Assembly: GCA_902561765.1 (NCBI GenBank)
Contig: CACEQR010000003.1
Location: 1 to 44,832 of the forward strand
Reading direction: 5' to 3'
DNA length: 44,832 nucleotides
From: an uncultured Pelagibacteraceae bacterium
GTDB lineage: Bacteria; Pseudomonadota; Alphaproteobacteria; Pelagibacterales; Pelagibacteraceae
Shown here: in pieces, positions 23,615-32,986 of the stretch
How the letters are laid out: every line of letters starts with the position of its first letter
Position numbering within the stretch: position 1 is the stretch's first letter
Translations under genes and position numbers: made by a program
The notes under the pieces: model-generated
Told to the model about the DNA's origin: nothing
What the model saw: the letters and a program-made list of their open reading frames with translations, nothing else
Databases searched by the model: none

Positions 23615-25754
23615 CTTTAACCAACCTTAAGTTTAATTTTTTAGGTTTAATTTTTAGTTTTGCTTTTCCTCTTCCTGATAAACTTGGATTATTCATGAAA
23701 TAATCATGTGCAGAAAAAGAATCTTTTCGACTATATTTAATTTTTTGATAATTTCCATCAGGATAAAGTTCCCAGCTCTGATTCGTGTCGAGATAATTGG
23801 CCATCATTATTTGGTCTAAAACCTGTTCATGCACAGTTTGATTTTCAATTGGCACGAGAAGTTCGACTCTTCTATCAAGATTTCTTGGCATCAAATCTGC
23901 AGATGAAATATAAACTTTTGCATTTCTGTTGGGCATAAATTTTCCATTTGCAAAACAATAAATTCTTGAGTGTTCAAGAAATCTTCCAATGATACTTTTT
24001 ACAATAATATTTTCCGATTTATTTTTAATACCAGGTCTTAAACAACATACACCTCTTACAAATAAAAAGACTTTTACACCGACACTAGAAGCCTCATAAA
24101 ACTTATCAATTATTTGTGGATCAACTAATGAATTCATTTTAGCCCAAATCTCAGCGTGTTTCCCTTTTTTTGCATTACTTATTTCCTTATCTATATTCTG
24201 ATTTAAAGTTTTTCTTAAATTTACTGGAGAAATGGAAATTTTATTTAAATTTCTTGGTTTTGAATAACCAGTTACATAATTGTAGAATTTTTCAACATCT
24301 GTAGCCATTTTTTTATCAGAGCTAAATAGAGATAAGTCTGTGTATATTTTTGCATTTACAGGATGATAATTGCCAGTACCCAAATGGAAATATGTTTGAA
24401 TTTTACCACCCTCACGTCGATGTATTAGTGATGATTTAGCATGTGTTTTGTATTTTGCAAAACCATAAACAATTTGAACTCCAGCTTTTTCAAGACTTCT
24501 TGCCAGCTGTATATTTGCTTCTTCATCAAATCTAGCTTTGATTTCAATTAAAGCAGTAACTGTTTTACCATTTTCGGCAGCACTAATTAATGCTTTAACA
24601 ATTGGTGAATCTAAAGTAGTCCTATACAATGTTTGTTTAATAGCAATTACTTTTTTATCTATAGCCGCTTGATTTAAAAATTCAATTACAGCATCAAAAG
24701 TTTCAAATGGATGATGAACTATTAGGTCTTTTTTCTTAATTGTCTCAAAAAAATTATTATTGTATTCTTTTAATCTTTCTACGTCTCTTGGTGTAAAGTT
24801 TTTAAATTTTAATTTAGAATTTTTAATTTTACAAATTTGGTCTATATCCTGGATTCCAACTAAACCTGCTACTTCATAAATATAATTTGGATTAATTTCT
24901 AATTTATTTGTTATAAATTTTACAAGTTCTTTGTCGCTTTTTTCTAAAATTTCTAATCTAACAATATCACCAGTTCTTCTTCGCTTTAATGCTAGTTCAA
25001 ATGATCTGACTAAATCCTCAGCCTCTTCTTGAATTTCTACATCACTATCTCTTATTACTCTAAATATCATTTTCTTTTCTAATAAATGATCTGGAAAAAT
25101 TTCAGAGGCAAAGTAACCAATAACATCATCTAGAACTAAAAATTTCTTAAATGATTTTCCTCCGTCTATTTCAATAAATCTTGATAAAGCTTTAGGAATT
25201 ACAATAATTGAATTAAGAATTCTCTTTTTTTTCTTTTTCTTCAGCTTCATAACTAAAGCTCTCCCTTGATTAATAATAAATGGAAAAGGATGAGCAGGAT
25301 CAATCGCTGATGGTGTAAGTAGAGGATAGATTTCTTCCTTAAATATTTCTAATAATTTCTTTTTTTCCTTTGTGTTAAGGTTTTCTGGCTTAGTTAATAA
25401 AATATTATTTCTCTTCAGCTGATTTGATAAATTATTAAATATGGTATTTTGTTTATTTAATAGATTTTTTGTATCATTGATAACCATCTCCATCTGTTCT
25501 TCAGGTGTTAATCCATCTGAACTTAGTGAGTCGACTTCTTGTTTAATTTGACTGTATAGTCCAGCAACTCGAACCATAAAAAATTCGTCTAAATTTGAGC
25601 CTGCAATAGATAAAAATTTTACTCTCTCATAAAGAGGATTTTCAATATTTTGCGCCTCTAAAAGAACTCTATCGTTAAATTTTAACCATGATAATTCTCT
25701 ATTGATATAATTTGATTTAAGCTCTTCTTTGTCTTGTTTTTTTAATGCAGTCAT
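23604..25754 (-). CDS. ppk: Polyphosphate kinase 1
   Basis: I place the start at the ATG ending at 25754, giving 716 residues; a longer open frame to 25862 exists but its first 36 residues are unlike PPK1, and the family-typical YINRELSWLKFNDRVL follows closely after this start. Blocks seen include NLDEFFMVRVAGL, HHPFETFDAVIEFL, ALIEIKARFDEEANIQ, YKTHAKSSLI with the autophosphorylated histidine, and the second PLD-type histidine region LEHSRIYCF. PPK1 builds polyphosphate from ATP reversibly. The start codon is only 13 bases from that of the divergent sixA gene. Confidence 0.93.
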   Translation of the reverse strand: MTALKKQDKEELKSNYINRELSWLKFNDRVLLEAQNIENPLYERVKFLSIAGSNLDEFFMVRVAGLYSQIKQEVDSLSSDGLTPEEQMEMVINDTKNLLNKQNTIFNNLSNQLKRNNILLTKPENLNTKEKKKLLEIFKEEIYPLLTPSAIDPAHPFPFIINQGRALVMKLKKKKKKRILNSIIVIPKALSRFIEIDGGKSFKKFLVLDDVIGYFASEIFPDHLLEKKMIFRVIRDSDVEIQEEAEDLVRSFELALKRRRTGDIVRLEILEKSDKELVKFITNKLEINPNYIYEVAGLVGIQDIDQICKIKNSKLKFKNFTPRDVERLKEYNNNFFETIKKKDLIVHHPFETFDAVIEFLNQAAIDKKVIAIKQTLYRTTLDSPIVKALISAAENGKTVTALIEIKARFDEEANIQLARSLEKAGVQIVYGFAKYKTHAKSSLIHRREGGKIQTYFHLGTGNYHPVNAKIYTDLSLFSSDKKMATDVEKFYNYVTGYSKPRNLNKISISPVNLRKTLNQNIDKEISNAKKGKHAEIWAKMNSLVDPQIIDKFYEASSVGVKVFLFVRGVCCLRPGIKNKSENIIVKSIIGRFLEHSRIYCFANGKFMPNRNAKVYISSADLMPRNLDRRVELLVPIENQTVHEQVLDQIMMANYLDTNQSWELYPDGNYQKIKYSRKDSFSAHDYFMNNPSLSGRGKAKLKIKPKKLNLRLVKGGT

Positions 25755-25767
25755 ATATTTAGAATTA

Positions 25768-26283
25768 ATGCGCGAATTATATGTCATGAGACATGCAAAA
25801 TCTAGTTGGGAAGACCCAAATTTAAGTGATTTTGAAAGACCATTAAATAAAAGAGGCATCAAAAGTGCAAAAATTATAAGTGAATTTTTTGTTAAAAAAA
25901 AATATTCCTTTGATTATGTGCTTTTATCTTCATCAAAAAGAACAAAAAAAACTCTAAATTTAATACTGAATAAAATAAATAAACCAAAAAAAATTAAAAG
26001 TTCCTCAAAGCTTTATTTAGTTAATGAAAATGAAATTATAGGGTATATAAAAAATATCCATAAAAGGTTTAAGAAAGTATTGCTAATAAATCATGAACCT
26101 GCTCTTAAAAATTTAGTTATAAAATTAACTAAAAATAAAGATAATAGTAATTTTAAACTATTAAATTATAAATTCCCAACTTGTGCATTTGCTAAAATAG
26201 TTTTCGATACAAATGATTGGATAAATATTGAAGAGAAAGGAATTATTTCTGAATTTGTAAGGCCTAAAGATTTAGTTATCTAA
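25768..26283 (+). CDS. sixA: SixA-type phosphohistidine phosphatase
   Basis: A 171-residue histidine-phosphatase-superfamily protein. The start M-R-E-L-Y-V-M-R-H-A-K-S-S-W holds the RH-A catalytic motif, and VLLINHEPALKNL near residue 109 holds the second histidine. SixA in E. coli dephosphorylates phosphohistidine on signalling proteins; here it may target a histidine kinase or PTS-type protein, though this is not shown. I set the start at ATG 25768 because RHAK must be close to the N terminus. Its 3' end overlaps convergent phoB by 12 bases. Confidence 0.85.
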   Translation: MRELYVMRHAKSSWEDPNLSDFERPLNKRGIKSAKIISEFFVKKKYSFDYVLLSSSKRTKKTLNLILNKINKPKKIKSSSKLYLVNENEIIGYIKNIHKRFKKVLLINHEPALKNLVIKLTKNKDNSNFKLLNYKFPTCAFAKIVFDTNDWINIEEKGIISEFVRPKDLVI

Positions 26284-26955
26284 CGAATAGCCTGCAGATC
26301 TCACTGTGCGAATTAAATTTTCTAATCCACTTACATTTAAAACTTTTCTCAATCTTCTTATGTGAACATCAACCGTTCTACTTTCTACATAAATATTTTC
26401 ACCCCAAACATTATTTAGTAATTGTTCTCTTGAATAAACTCTTTTTGGATTTTTAATAAAAAAATCTAATAATTTAAATTCTGTGGGTCCCAAAATTATT
26501 TCCTTATCATTTCTATAAACTCTTTTTGCTAATCTATCAATTTTAAGGTCTTTAAATTCCACAACATCAGTTGATGACAAAGGTTTAGCCCTTCTTAACA
26601 AAGATTTAATTCTTGCATTTAATTCTTTTTGGCTAAATGGTTTAGTGACGTAATCATCAGCTCCAGTTTCAAATGCTTTTAATTTATCTTCCTCCTCTCC
26701 TTTTGCAGTAAGCATAATAATTGGAATGTCATTATATTTTTTATCCCTTTTTAACTGTTTACATATTTCGACACCTGATAAATCTGGCAACATCCAATCT
26801 AATAAGATTAAGTCTGGCATTTTTTGTTTTATTGATTTTAAAGAGTCCTCTCCATTTTCACTTGAAGAAACCTTATGACCTTCTTTTTCTAAATTATATT
26901 TTAATAAGGTTGAAATTGGCGCCTCATCTTCTGCAATAAATATGTGTGCACTCAT
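26272..26955 (-). CDS. phoB: Phosphate regulon response regulator PhoB
   Basis: A 227-residue OmpR-type response regulator. Receiver residues include the acidic pair E9/D10, phosphoacceptor Asp53 in LILLDWMLPD, and the conserved KPF lysine near residue 105. The C-terminal winged helix (about 128-226) carries GPTEFKLLDFF, YSREQLLNNVWG and RTVDVHIRRLRKVL. It is the last gene of pstSCAB-phoU-phoB, and its start overlaps the phoU stop by one base. It should bind the 11-bp-repeat Pho boxes in this window. Confidence 0.94.
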   Translation of the reverse strand: MSAHIFIAEDEAPISTLLKYNLEKEGHKVSSSENGEDSLKSIKQKMPDLILLDWMLPDLSGVEICKQLKRDKKYNDIPIIMLTAKGEEEDKLKAFETGADDYVTKPFSQKELNARIKSLLRRAKPLSSTDVVEFKDLKIDRLAKRVYRNDKEIILGPTEFKLLDFFIKNPKRVYSREQLLNNVWGENIYVESRTVDVHIRRLRKVLNVSGLENLIRTVRSAGYSLDN

Positions 26956-27656
26956 TACTTTGTTAATACTGAGTCGCTACCCTTAGGTCTTTCTCCCTCC
27001 AAATAATCACCTGTAACTAGATAAAATACTTGCTCAGCAATGTTTGTTGTATGATCTCCTATCCTTTCAATATTTTTAGTTACAAATAAAAGATGCGAGC
27101 CATATTCAATATTTTCCATATTTGATTTAAGTAATGAGATGACTTCTTCCATACATTGATTTGTTAAATCATCAACTTGTTCATCACTCTCCCATACTGT
27201 TCGAGCTACATCGCTTGATCTACTTAGATAAGAGTCTAAAACAATTTTTAATTGTTTTTGAACCAAAATGCAGATTCTACTCATTGCTTCAATTAAATTA
27301 TTTGGCAAATGCGTATTTATAAGTTTTGTTCTTTTTGCAATATTTTTGGCAAGATCACCTATTCTTTCTAAGTCTGAAGACATCTTTAGAGCTGCAACTG
27401 TTTCTCTAAGATCCACAGCCATTGGTTGTCTTAAAGCAATTAAATTTACTACCTCATTCTCTATCTGAGACTCAAAATTATCTATAACTACATCTGAATT
27501 TATAACATCATCAGCAAGGTTATGATCATTTGTTGATATTGCTTTCATTGCTTTACCTAAAGCGGTTTCGCAATTTGCCCCCATTTCAACTAAATCATTG
27601 TTTAATTTTTTTAATTGGTCTTCGTAAGATTTTACTGTGTGTGGTTTTTCATTCAT
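26955..27656 (-). CDS. phoU: Phosphate transport regulator PhoU
   Basis: A 233-residue helical protein with two PhoU repeats; MAVDLRETVAALKMSSDLERIGDLAKNIAKR near residue 79 and LLFVTKNIERIGDHTTNIAEQV near residue 190 are the two halves' metal-binding motifs. PhoU links the Pst transporter state to PhoR and damps the Pho response. It overlaps pstB and phoB by one base each, indicating coupled translation. Confidence 0.95.
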   Translation of the reverse strand: MNEKPHTVKSYEDQLKKLNNDLVEMGANCETALGKAMKAISTNDHNLADDVINSDVVIDNFESQIENEVVNLIALRQPMAVDLRETVAALKMSSDLERIGDLAKNIAKRTKLINTHLPNNLIEAMSRICILVQKQLKIVLDSYLSRSSDVARTVWESDEQVDDLTNQCMEEVISLLKSNMENIEYGSHLLFVTKNIERIGDHTTNIAEQVFYLVTGDYLEGERPKGSDSVLTK

Positions 27657-28411
27657 TATCCAAACCTTCCTGTTATGTAATCCTGCGTTTGTTGTTGAGT
27701 CGGATTCTTGAATATCTTATCAGTAGAACCTACTTCAATCAATTTGCCAAGGTGAAAAAAACCAGTATTTTGAGAGACTCTTGCAGCTTGGGACATTGAG
27801 TGAGTAACAATTATTATAGTATGTTCCTTTCTTAATTCATCAATTAGCTCCTCTATTTGTGCTGTCGCAATTGGATCAAGAGCTGAACATGGCTCATCCA
27901 TGAGTATTACCTCTGGCTTAATTGATATTGTTCTTGCAATACAAAGTCTTTGTTGTTGTCCACCTGATAAACCAGTACCTGGTTCGTGAATTCTGTCTTT
28001 TACCTCTTCCCAAAGTGCTGCTTTTCTCAAACTCTCTTCAACAATATTATCCATTTCACTTTTAGATTGAGCTATCCCATGTATCTCAGGTCCATAAGAA
28101 ATATTCTCATAAATGGTTTTTGGAAAAGGATTTGGTTTTTGAAAAATCATTCCAACTTTTTCTCTAAGCCTTACAACATCTGTATCTTTTTGATTTATGT
28201 CATAGTCATTAATTTTTACGACACCACTGACTTTACAAATATCGATCACATCATTCATCCTATTTAAACATCTTAAGAATGTTGATTTACCACAACCAGA
28301 AGGTCCAATAAGAGCAGTTACTTTATTTGCTTCGATATCCATATTGATATCAAATAAAGCTTGTTTCGCTCCATAATAGACATCAACATTTTTTGCTTCT
28401 ATTTTATTCAT
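27656..28411 (-). CDS. pstB: Phosphate ABC transporter ATPase PstB
   Basis: A 251-residue ABC ATPase. Walker [10 protein letters not shown] near residue 36, the PstB-specific [10 protein letters not shown] just after it, [18 protein letters not shown] near residue 86, signature [13 protein letters not shown] near residue 148 and Walker [14 protein letters not shown] near residue 167 are all seen. It energises high-affinity phosphate import and follows pstA with a 3-base gap. Confidence 0.96.
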   Translation of the reverse strand: MNKIEAKNVDVYYGAKQALFDINMDIEANKVTALIGPSGCGKSTFLRCLNRMNDVIDICKVSGVVKINDYDINQKDTDVVRLREKVGMIFQKPNPFPKTIYENISYGPEIHGIAQSKSEMDNIVEESLRKAALWEEVKDRIHEPGTGLSGGQQQRLCIARTISIKPEVILMDEPCSALDPIATAQIEELIDELRKEHTIIIVTHSMSQAARVSQNTGFFHLGKLIEVGSTDKIFKNPTQQQTQDYITGRFG

Positions 28412-28414
28412 ATT

Positions 28415-29683
28415 TTAGTTCCATTTCTTTTCAAATTTATGTCTAATTAATTGTGCTCCTAAATTCATAAATATTAGGAAAAATAATAATACCATTATGC
28501 AAGCAGACACTTTTTCTACAAATCCTCTTTCGGCACTCTCTGCCCATATATAGATTTGAACAGGCAAGCTAGCTGCTGGATCCATAGGGGTTCCTGGTAT
28601 TGTGTTAACAAAAGCAACCATTCCAATTAATATTAAAGGCGCTGTTTCACCTAATGCTTGAGCTAAGCCAATTATAGTACCTGATAAAGTTCCAGGTAAA
28701 GCCAAAGGCACGGTATGATGCATCGTCGTTTGCATTTTGCTAGCTCCCATTGCTAAAGCTGCTTCTCTTATACTGGGTGGAACAGCCTTCAATGATGCTC
28801 TGGCTGCTATTATAATTGTTGGAAGAGTCATTAATGAAAGGGTTATACCTCCAACTAAGGGTGTTGATCTAGGTAAACCAAATACAGCCAATAAAACACC
28901 TAATCCTAACAATCCAAAAACAATTGAAGGAACTGCTGCTAGATTATTGATATTTACTTCAATAAAATCTGTAAATCTATTTTTTGGTGCAAATTCTTCT
29001 AGATAAACTGCAGCTAGTAAGGCAACAGGAAAGGCAATTGACAGACAGACAAGTATGGAAAATAATGAACCCATAAATGAGCTTGCTATCCCCGCTAACT
29101 CAGCTTCTCTAGAATCAGCATTTGTAAAAAAACTGGCATTAAATTCACTTATAACTCTTCCATCTTCATTTAATTTATCAAAAATTTTTAATTGATAATC
29201 AGATGCTCTTCTTCTATTTTCAGGTATATCTCTTGGATAATTTCCTTTAAATACTTGATCTAAGTCGTCAGAGGCTGTTAATTTTACATCAACTGTTTTT
29301 CCAAAGCTATCAGGATTGTCTAGAAGATAATATTTTAATTCTCTCTCAAAAGTAAATGCAAACATTTTTTTTAATTCCATAATTTGATCCTCACTTGCAT
29401 CTGGATCGAGAGTGATAAATGTTTCTATCCCAAACTCATAAAAGTCTGCATCATTAATATCTTCGGTTGTTGGTTTTTTATCTGGATCCAAATATAATAA
29501 ATCTGCATTATAATTGACTGGTATTACCAACCATGTTTTTTGAAATGCTGTGTAACCAGTAGAAAATATCTTTGTTAGAAATACCACTAGAAATAATAAA
29601 GCCATAAATATTGCAGCTTTACCGTAAAATTGAAATCTTTTTTCAGCTTTGTATCTTTTAATTAAACGTTCTTCTTTATTCAT
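28415..29683 (-). CDS. pstA: Phosphate permease PstA, long alphaproteobacterial form
   Basis: A 422-residue permease, longer than the roughly 300-residue E. coli PstA. The N-terminal 190 residues hold one membrane helix (near 20-42) and a soluble, probably periplasmic region ending in GRVISEFNASFFTNADSREAELAGI; the C-terminal part carries the transport helices and the EAA loop near 300 (SLKAVPPSIREAALAMGA). The added domain matches the long PstA form common in alphaproteobacteria. It overlaps pstC by 8 bases. Confidence 0.93.
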   Translation of the reverse strand: MNKEERLIKRYKAEKRFQFYGKAAIFMALLFLVVFLTKIFSTGYTAFQKTWLVIPVNYNADLLYLDPDKKPTTEDINDADFYEFGIETFITLDPDASEDQIMELKKMFAFTFERELKYYLLDNPDSFGKTVDVKLTASDDLDQVFKGNYPRDIPENRRRASDYQLKIFDKLNEDGRVISEFNASFFTNADSREAELAGIASSFMGSLFSILVCLSIAFPVALLAAVYLEEFAPKNRFTDFIEVNINNLAAVPSIVFGLLGLGVLLAVFGLPRSTPLVGGITLSLMTLPTIIIAARASLKAVPPSIREAALAMGASKMQTTMHHTVPLALPGTLSGTIIGLAQALGETAPLILIGMVAFVNTIPGTPMDPAASLPVQIYIWAESAERGFVEKVSACIMVLLFFLIFMNLGAQLIRHKFEKKWN

Positions 29684-31058
29684 ATTTCTCTCTATATTTT
29701 TTCACAACAGATAAGGCAACAATATTTAAAACTAAAGTAACTATAAATAAACTTAATCCCAATGCAAAAGCTGCTTGGGTTTTCGGATCCCCAAATTGTT
29801 GATCACCAATTAAGATAACAACAATTTGAGCAGTTATTGTTGAAGTGGACTCTAACGGATTAAGAGTTAGGTTTGCTGCCAACCCTGATGCCATTACAAC
29901 AATCATTGTTTCACCAATAGCTCTAGAAACACCTAATAAAATAGATCCAACAATTCCAGGTAAAGCAGCTGGAAAGATTACTCTTTTTATTGTTTCAGAT
30001 TTTGTTGCTCCCATGGCATAGCTACCATCTCTAAGATTTTGAGGAACACTTGTAATTACGTCGTCACTTAAGCTTGATATAAACGGAATAATCATAATTC
30101 CCATAACACCACCGGCTGCCAGTGCGCTTTCTGCTGACACCTCTAGTCCTAATGATAATCCAAGGTCTTTTAAAAAAGGTCCAACTGTTAAAGCAGCAAA
30201 AAAACCATAAACAACAGTTGGAATTCCTGCTAAAATTTCAATGACAGGTTTGGCATATTGTCTTAAACGTTTGCTCGCATATTCCGCCATATATATACCA
30301 CTTAACAAACCAATTGGTATTGCAACACACATTGCAATCAAAGCTATAAAAAAGGTGCCTGCAAATATCGGAACCGCACCAAAAGTATCACTATACATTG
30401 ATGGATCAAGTGCTTCACTTGCATCTCGAACAAAAGCTTTTGCAGGATACCAGTGCATTCCAAATACAAAATCAAATAGTGAGATAACTTGAAAAAATTC
30501 TATTGTTTGAAACAAAAGGGAAAAAATAATACCAATGGTTGTTAATATCGCTGCCAGTGATGATAAAAAAAATACTCCTTTAAGAAATATTTCAACTGGT
30601 TCTCTTGTTTTAGTGTTGTTTGAAATCTTTGTATACGCATAACCTGTTGATGCAATTAATAATGATAAAACTATAACGACCTTAGACCACTTTGCTATGT
30701 CTCTAAAGTTTAAATATTTTTCTGCTGATCTTTGTAACTCTGCAGTAAGTTCTCCTGAATACTGGTTTCGAGAAAGTGATTTTACTTTTTCATAAAATAA
30801 ATTCAACTCTCCTTCTAGAAGTCCTTGCGAAGAATAATCACTAAGTATAAAAAATCTTACTATGCTAGGTTCAAATATCGACCATAAAGCATACAAAAGA
30901 AAAGCGGGTGCGCCACACCATATAGCAAGATAGTACCCATAAAATTTTGGAAGAGCTGTTAACCGTTTGTTAGATTGAATTAAAATAGCTTTTTTTCTTC
31001 CAAAGAAGTAACTGGATAAAGCTAAAAGAACGATTGTTAAAAATATTACTGAATTCAA
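29676..31058 (-). CDS. pstC: Phosphate permease PstC, long form
   Basis: A 460-residue permease, also longer than E. coli PstC (about 320). Membrane segments occur near 4, 40, 125 and 165, ahead of the conserved transport core with FGMHWYPAKA near residue 199, FGAVPIFAGTFFIALIAMCVAIPIG near residue 224 and the EAA loop SVPQNLRDGSYAMGATKSE near residue 338. It pairs with PstA. A strong terminator-like hairpin separates it from pstS. Confidence 0.93.
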   Translation of the reverse strand: MNSVIFLTIVLLALSSYFFGRKKAILIQSNKRLTALPKFYGYYLAIWCGAPAFLLYALWSIFEPSIVRFFILSDYSSQGLLEGELNLFYEKVKSLSRNQYSGELTAELQRSAEKYLNFRDIAKWSKVVIVLSLLIASTGYAYTKISNNTKTREPVEIFLKGVFFLSSLAAILTTIGIIFSLLFQTIEFFQVISLFDFVFGMHWYPAKAFVRDASEALDPSMYSDTFGAVPIFAGTFFIALIAMCVAIPIGLLSGIYMAEYASKRLRQYAKPVIEILAGIPTVVYGFFAALTVGPFLKDLGLSLGLEVSAESALAAGGVMGIMIIPFISSLSDDVITSVPQNLRDGSYAMGATKSETIKRVIFPAALPGIVGSILLGVSRAIGETMIVVMASGLAANLTLNPLESTSTITAQIVVILIGDQQFGDPKTQAAFALGLSLFIVTLVLNIVALSVVKKYREKYE

Positions 31059-31082
31059 TTATTGGCTCCTTTAGATTTATAC

Positions 31083-31115
31083 AAAAAAAAGGGCCCAATT
31101 AATAGGGCCCCTTTT
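31083..31115 (-). terminator. Intrinsic terminator between pstS and pstC
   Basis: Minus-strand RNA gives AAAAGGGGCCC, a 7-8 base AU-rich loop, then GGGCCC and eight U residues. It lies right after the pstS stop and well before pstC, so it should cut most transcripts there and leave PstS in excess over the permeases, with read-through feeding pstCAB-phoUB. Confidence 0.9.
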
Positions 31116-31137
31116 GAGTTTGTTAACAAATATTATA

Positions 31138-32172
31138 TTACTCCATTGACATTGCAGTAAGAGCTTTCGAATTATCTCTAACTGTTCTGTAAGTTGCTTT
31201 ATCAAGTGGAACAAGTCCTATTTCCGCTAAGTAACCTCTTTTACCAATAGCTTTAGTTGTAGTGAATTCTTTTACAAATTCATGTAATCCTGGAATTACA
31301 CCAACATGAGCTTTTTTTACGTAAAAGAATAATGGTCTAGCAACAGCATAACTATAGTCTTGGATAGATTCTAGTGATGGTTGACCACCTTCTATACTTG
31401 CAGCTTGCAATTTATCTCTTGCGGCTAAGAAGTAACTAAATCCAAAGAAACCAAACATTTCTTTGTCTTCCGATAATTTTTGAATAATTAAACTATCATT
31501 CTCTCCAACTTCAATAGCAGCACCATCTTCTCTGTAAAGTTTTTGTGGTTTTTTATATTTTTTATTTCCAGCTTCGAAACCTGCTTTGTATAATGCTTTA
31601 GCCTCTTTAGGCATACCTTTTTTCATTACTAACGAATTCCAAGCATCTCTTGTTCCGGATGTTCCTGGGGGAATCATAACTGAAATCTTTTGTTTTGGTA
31701 AACTTGGGTCTATTTGATCCCATGTTTTGTATATGTTGTCTACTAATTTACCATCAACAACTGAGTGTTTTGCTAAAGCTTTCCAAAGTTGTTCTTTAGT
31801 GAAGTTTACTGGTTCAGCATCAACACTGTATGCTAAAGTAATACCATCGTTACCTATAATAACTTCAACTATTTCATTAACACCATTTTTTTTGCAAAGA
31901 GCTTTTTCTTTATCTTTCATTGCTCTTGATGCATTTGTTATATCAGGGTGAGCTTCTCCTACACCTGCACAAAATAATTTTGCACCACCACCTGTACCAG
32001 TTGACTCGATTACTGGTGTTTTAAATCCAGTTTGCCCGAATCTTTCAGCAACTATTGTTGCGTAAGGGAATACAGTAGATGATCCAACTATTTTGATTTG
32101 ATCTCTTGCTTGAGCAATAGTGGCAACAGAAATGGCAACTATTGAAGCAAGAACTATAGTTAGTTTTTTCAT
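31138..32172 (-). CDS. pstS: Phosphate-binding protein PstS
   Basis: A 344-residue periplasmic protein with a signal peptide ending near residue 22 (AQA). The IVGSSTVFPYATIVAERFGQ block near residue 28 and the phosphate-binding TGTGGGAKLFCAGVG segment near residue 59, plus PPGTSGTRDAWN near residue 166, are family hallmarks. It is probably the most strongly expressed product of the locus under P limitation: it lies behind a clear Pho box and before a strong terminator. An AAGGATATT ribosome-binding site precedes the ATG. Confidence 0.96.
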   Translation of the reverse strand: MKKLTIVLASIVAISVATIAQARDQIKIVGSSTVFPYATIVAERFGQTGFKTPVIESTGTGGGAKLFCAGVGEAHPDITNASRAMKDKEKALCKKNGVNEIVEVIIGNDGITLAYSVDAEPVNFTKEQLWKALAKHSVVDGKLVDNIYKTWDQIDPSLPKQKISVMIPPGTSGTRDAWNSLVMKKGMPKEAKALYKAGFEAGNKKYKKPQKLYREDGAAIEVGENDSLIIQKLSEDKEMFGFFGFSYFLAARDKLQAASIEGGQPSLESIQDYSYAVARPLFFYVKKAHVGVIPGLHEFVKEFTTTKAIGKRGYLAEIGLVPLDKATYRTVRDNSKALTAMSME

Positions 32173-32239
32173 TTTAATATCCTTTCGTGAATTAAAGTTA
32201 ATTAACGACTCGCTTAATAAATTTTATTGAGGACTCTAT

Positions 32240-32268
32240 TATTACAAATTTGTTACAGTTTTGTTAAA
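32240..32268 (-). promoter_or_regulatory. Pho box (PhoB operator) upstream of pstS
   Basis: On the minus strand three heptamers TTTAACA, TGTAACA and TGTAATA occur at 32262, 32251 and 32240 (left ends), at an exact 11-base period with 4-base spacers. This is the classic layout of direct-repeat PhoB sites. The box ends 68 bases before the pstS start codon. Confidence 0.88.
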
Positions 32269-32279
32269 TAGGTAACTTT

Positions 32280-32912
32280 TTAGTTGTATTTTTTAGAGAT
32301 GATTAAGGTATCATTATCTGCAGCTAAATCTCCTCGACAACGAATTGGGCTGACATTTTCACTTAGTGCTAAGCTCTTTGTTGGTCTTAAAGTAACTTCT
32401 AGTTGTATCATTGATATAAGGTCTTTTACTTGTTTTTGATCATATTTCCATGAAGGCCAACTTGTGGGGGTAGAAAAAGTAGTAATTATATAACTTGAGG
32501 CCCTATTAAAATTATAATTACTCTCATTTTGTTTTCTTAACAAATGATCTCTTACAGAAAAGAAAATATTTTTACATCTATGCATGTCAGACATATAATT
32601 TTCTTTTTTTAAGTTTTTGTTCATTGGGATTGATACAATCAAATCAATTGTATCTCTCCAGAATGAAGTTAAAACCTCAGTATAGATATGATCAACATTT
32701 ACTTTGTCAGATGGAAAATGTTCATTGACAGTGCTTTTCGTATTTTCTAAGTCATTTTTCATTCTAAAAATACCAATATCAAATACAGTAAGTTGTTGGT
32801 TTCTTAAAAGTGTTGTAATGTCTTTTTTATTAGAGTCTTCAGAGTAAGAATTTGATATAAAATTAAAAAATAAGTAAGAAAAAATAAAAAAATTTATTAT
32901 TATTTTTTTCAT
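32280..32912 (-). CDS. Exported protein of unknown function between phoR and pstS
   Basis: A 210-residue protein I do not recognise. A lysine-start hydrophobic signal peptide covers about residues 1-24 (ending SNSYS), so it is probably periplasmic. The mature part has two cysteines, in MHRCKNIFFSV near residue 112 and PIRCRGDLAADND near residue 191, that could form a disulfide, and no catalytic motif I can name. It lies between phoR and pstS in the same direction, with 74 bases upstream and the Pho box of pstS just downstream. Position suggests a phosphate-stress role, such as a binding or sensing accessory for PhoR. Confidence 0.8.
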   Translation of the reverse strand: MKKIIINFFIFSYLFFNFISNSYSEDSNKKDITTLLRNQQLTVFDIGIFRMKNDLENTKSTVNEHFPSDKVNVDHIYTEVLTSFWRDTIDLIVSIPMNKNLKKENYMSDMHRCKNIFFSVRDHLLRKQNESNYNFNRASSYIITTFSTPTSWPSWKYDQKQVKDLISMIQLEVTLRPTKSLALSENVSPIRCRGDLAADNDTLIISKKYN

Positions 32913-32986
32913 TTAACAATTTTATTTAAAAAATCCGTTATTTACAAATTAAATTATATTGTGAAAATTGTTAAATTATATGAAGT

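Noticed and set aside
25755..25862. N-terminal extension of ppk
   Set aside because: The extra 36 residues do not resemble PPK1 and would overlap the start of sixA; the conserved NRELSWL region lies soon after the ATG at 25754.
32913..32986. Pho-like heptamers before the exported unknown gene
   Set aside because: One ATTTAAC is present but the next 11-base unit does not match, so it is not distinguishable from background AT-rich sequence.
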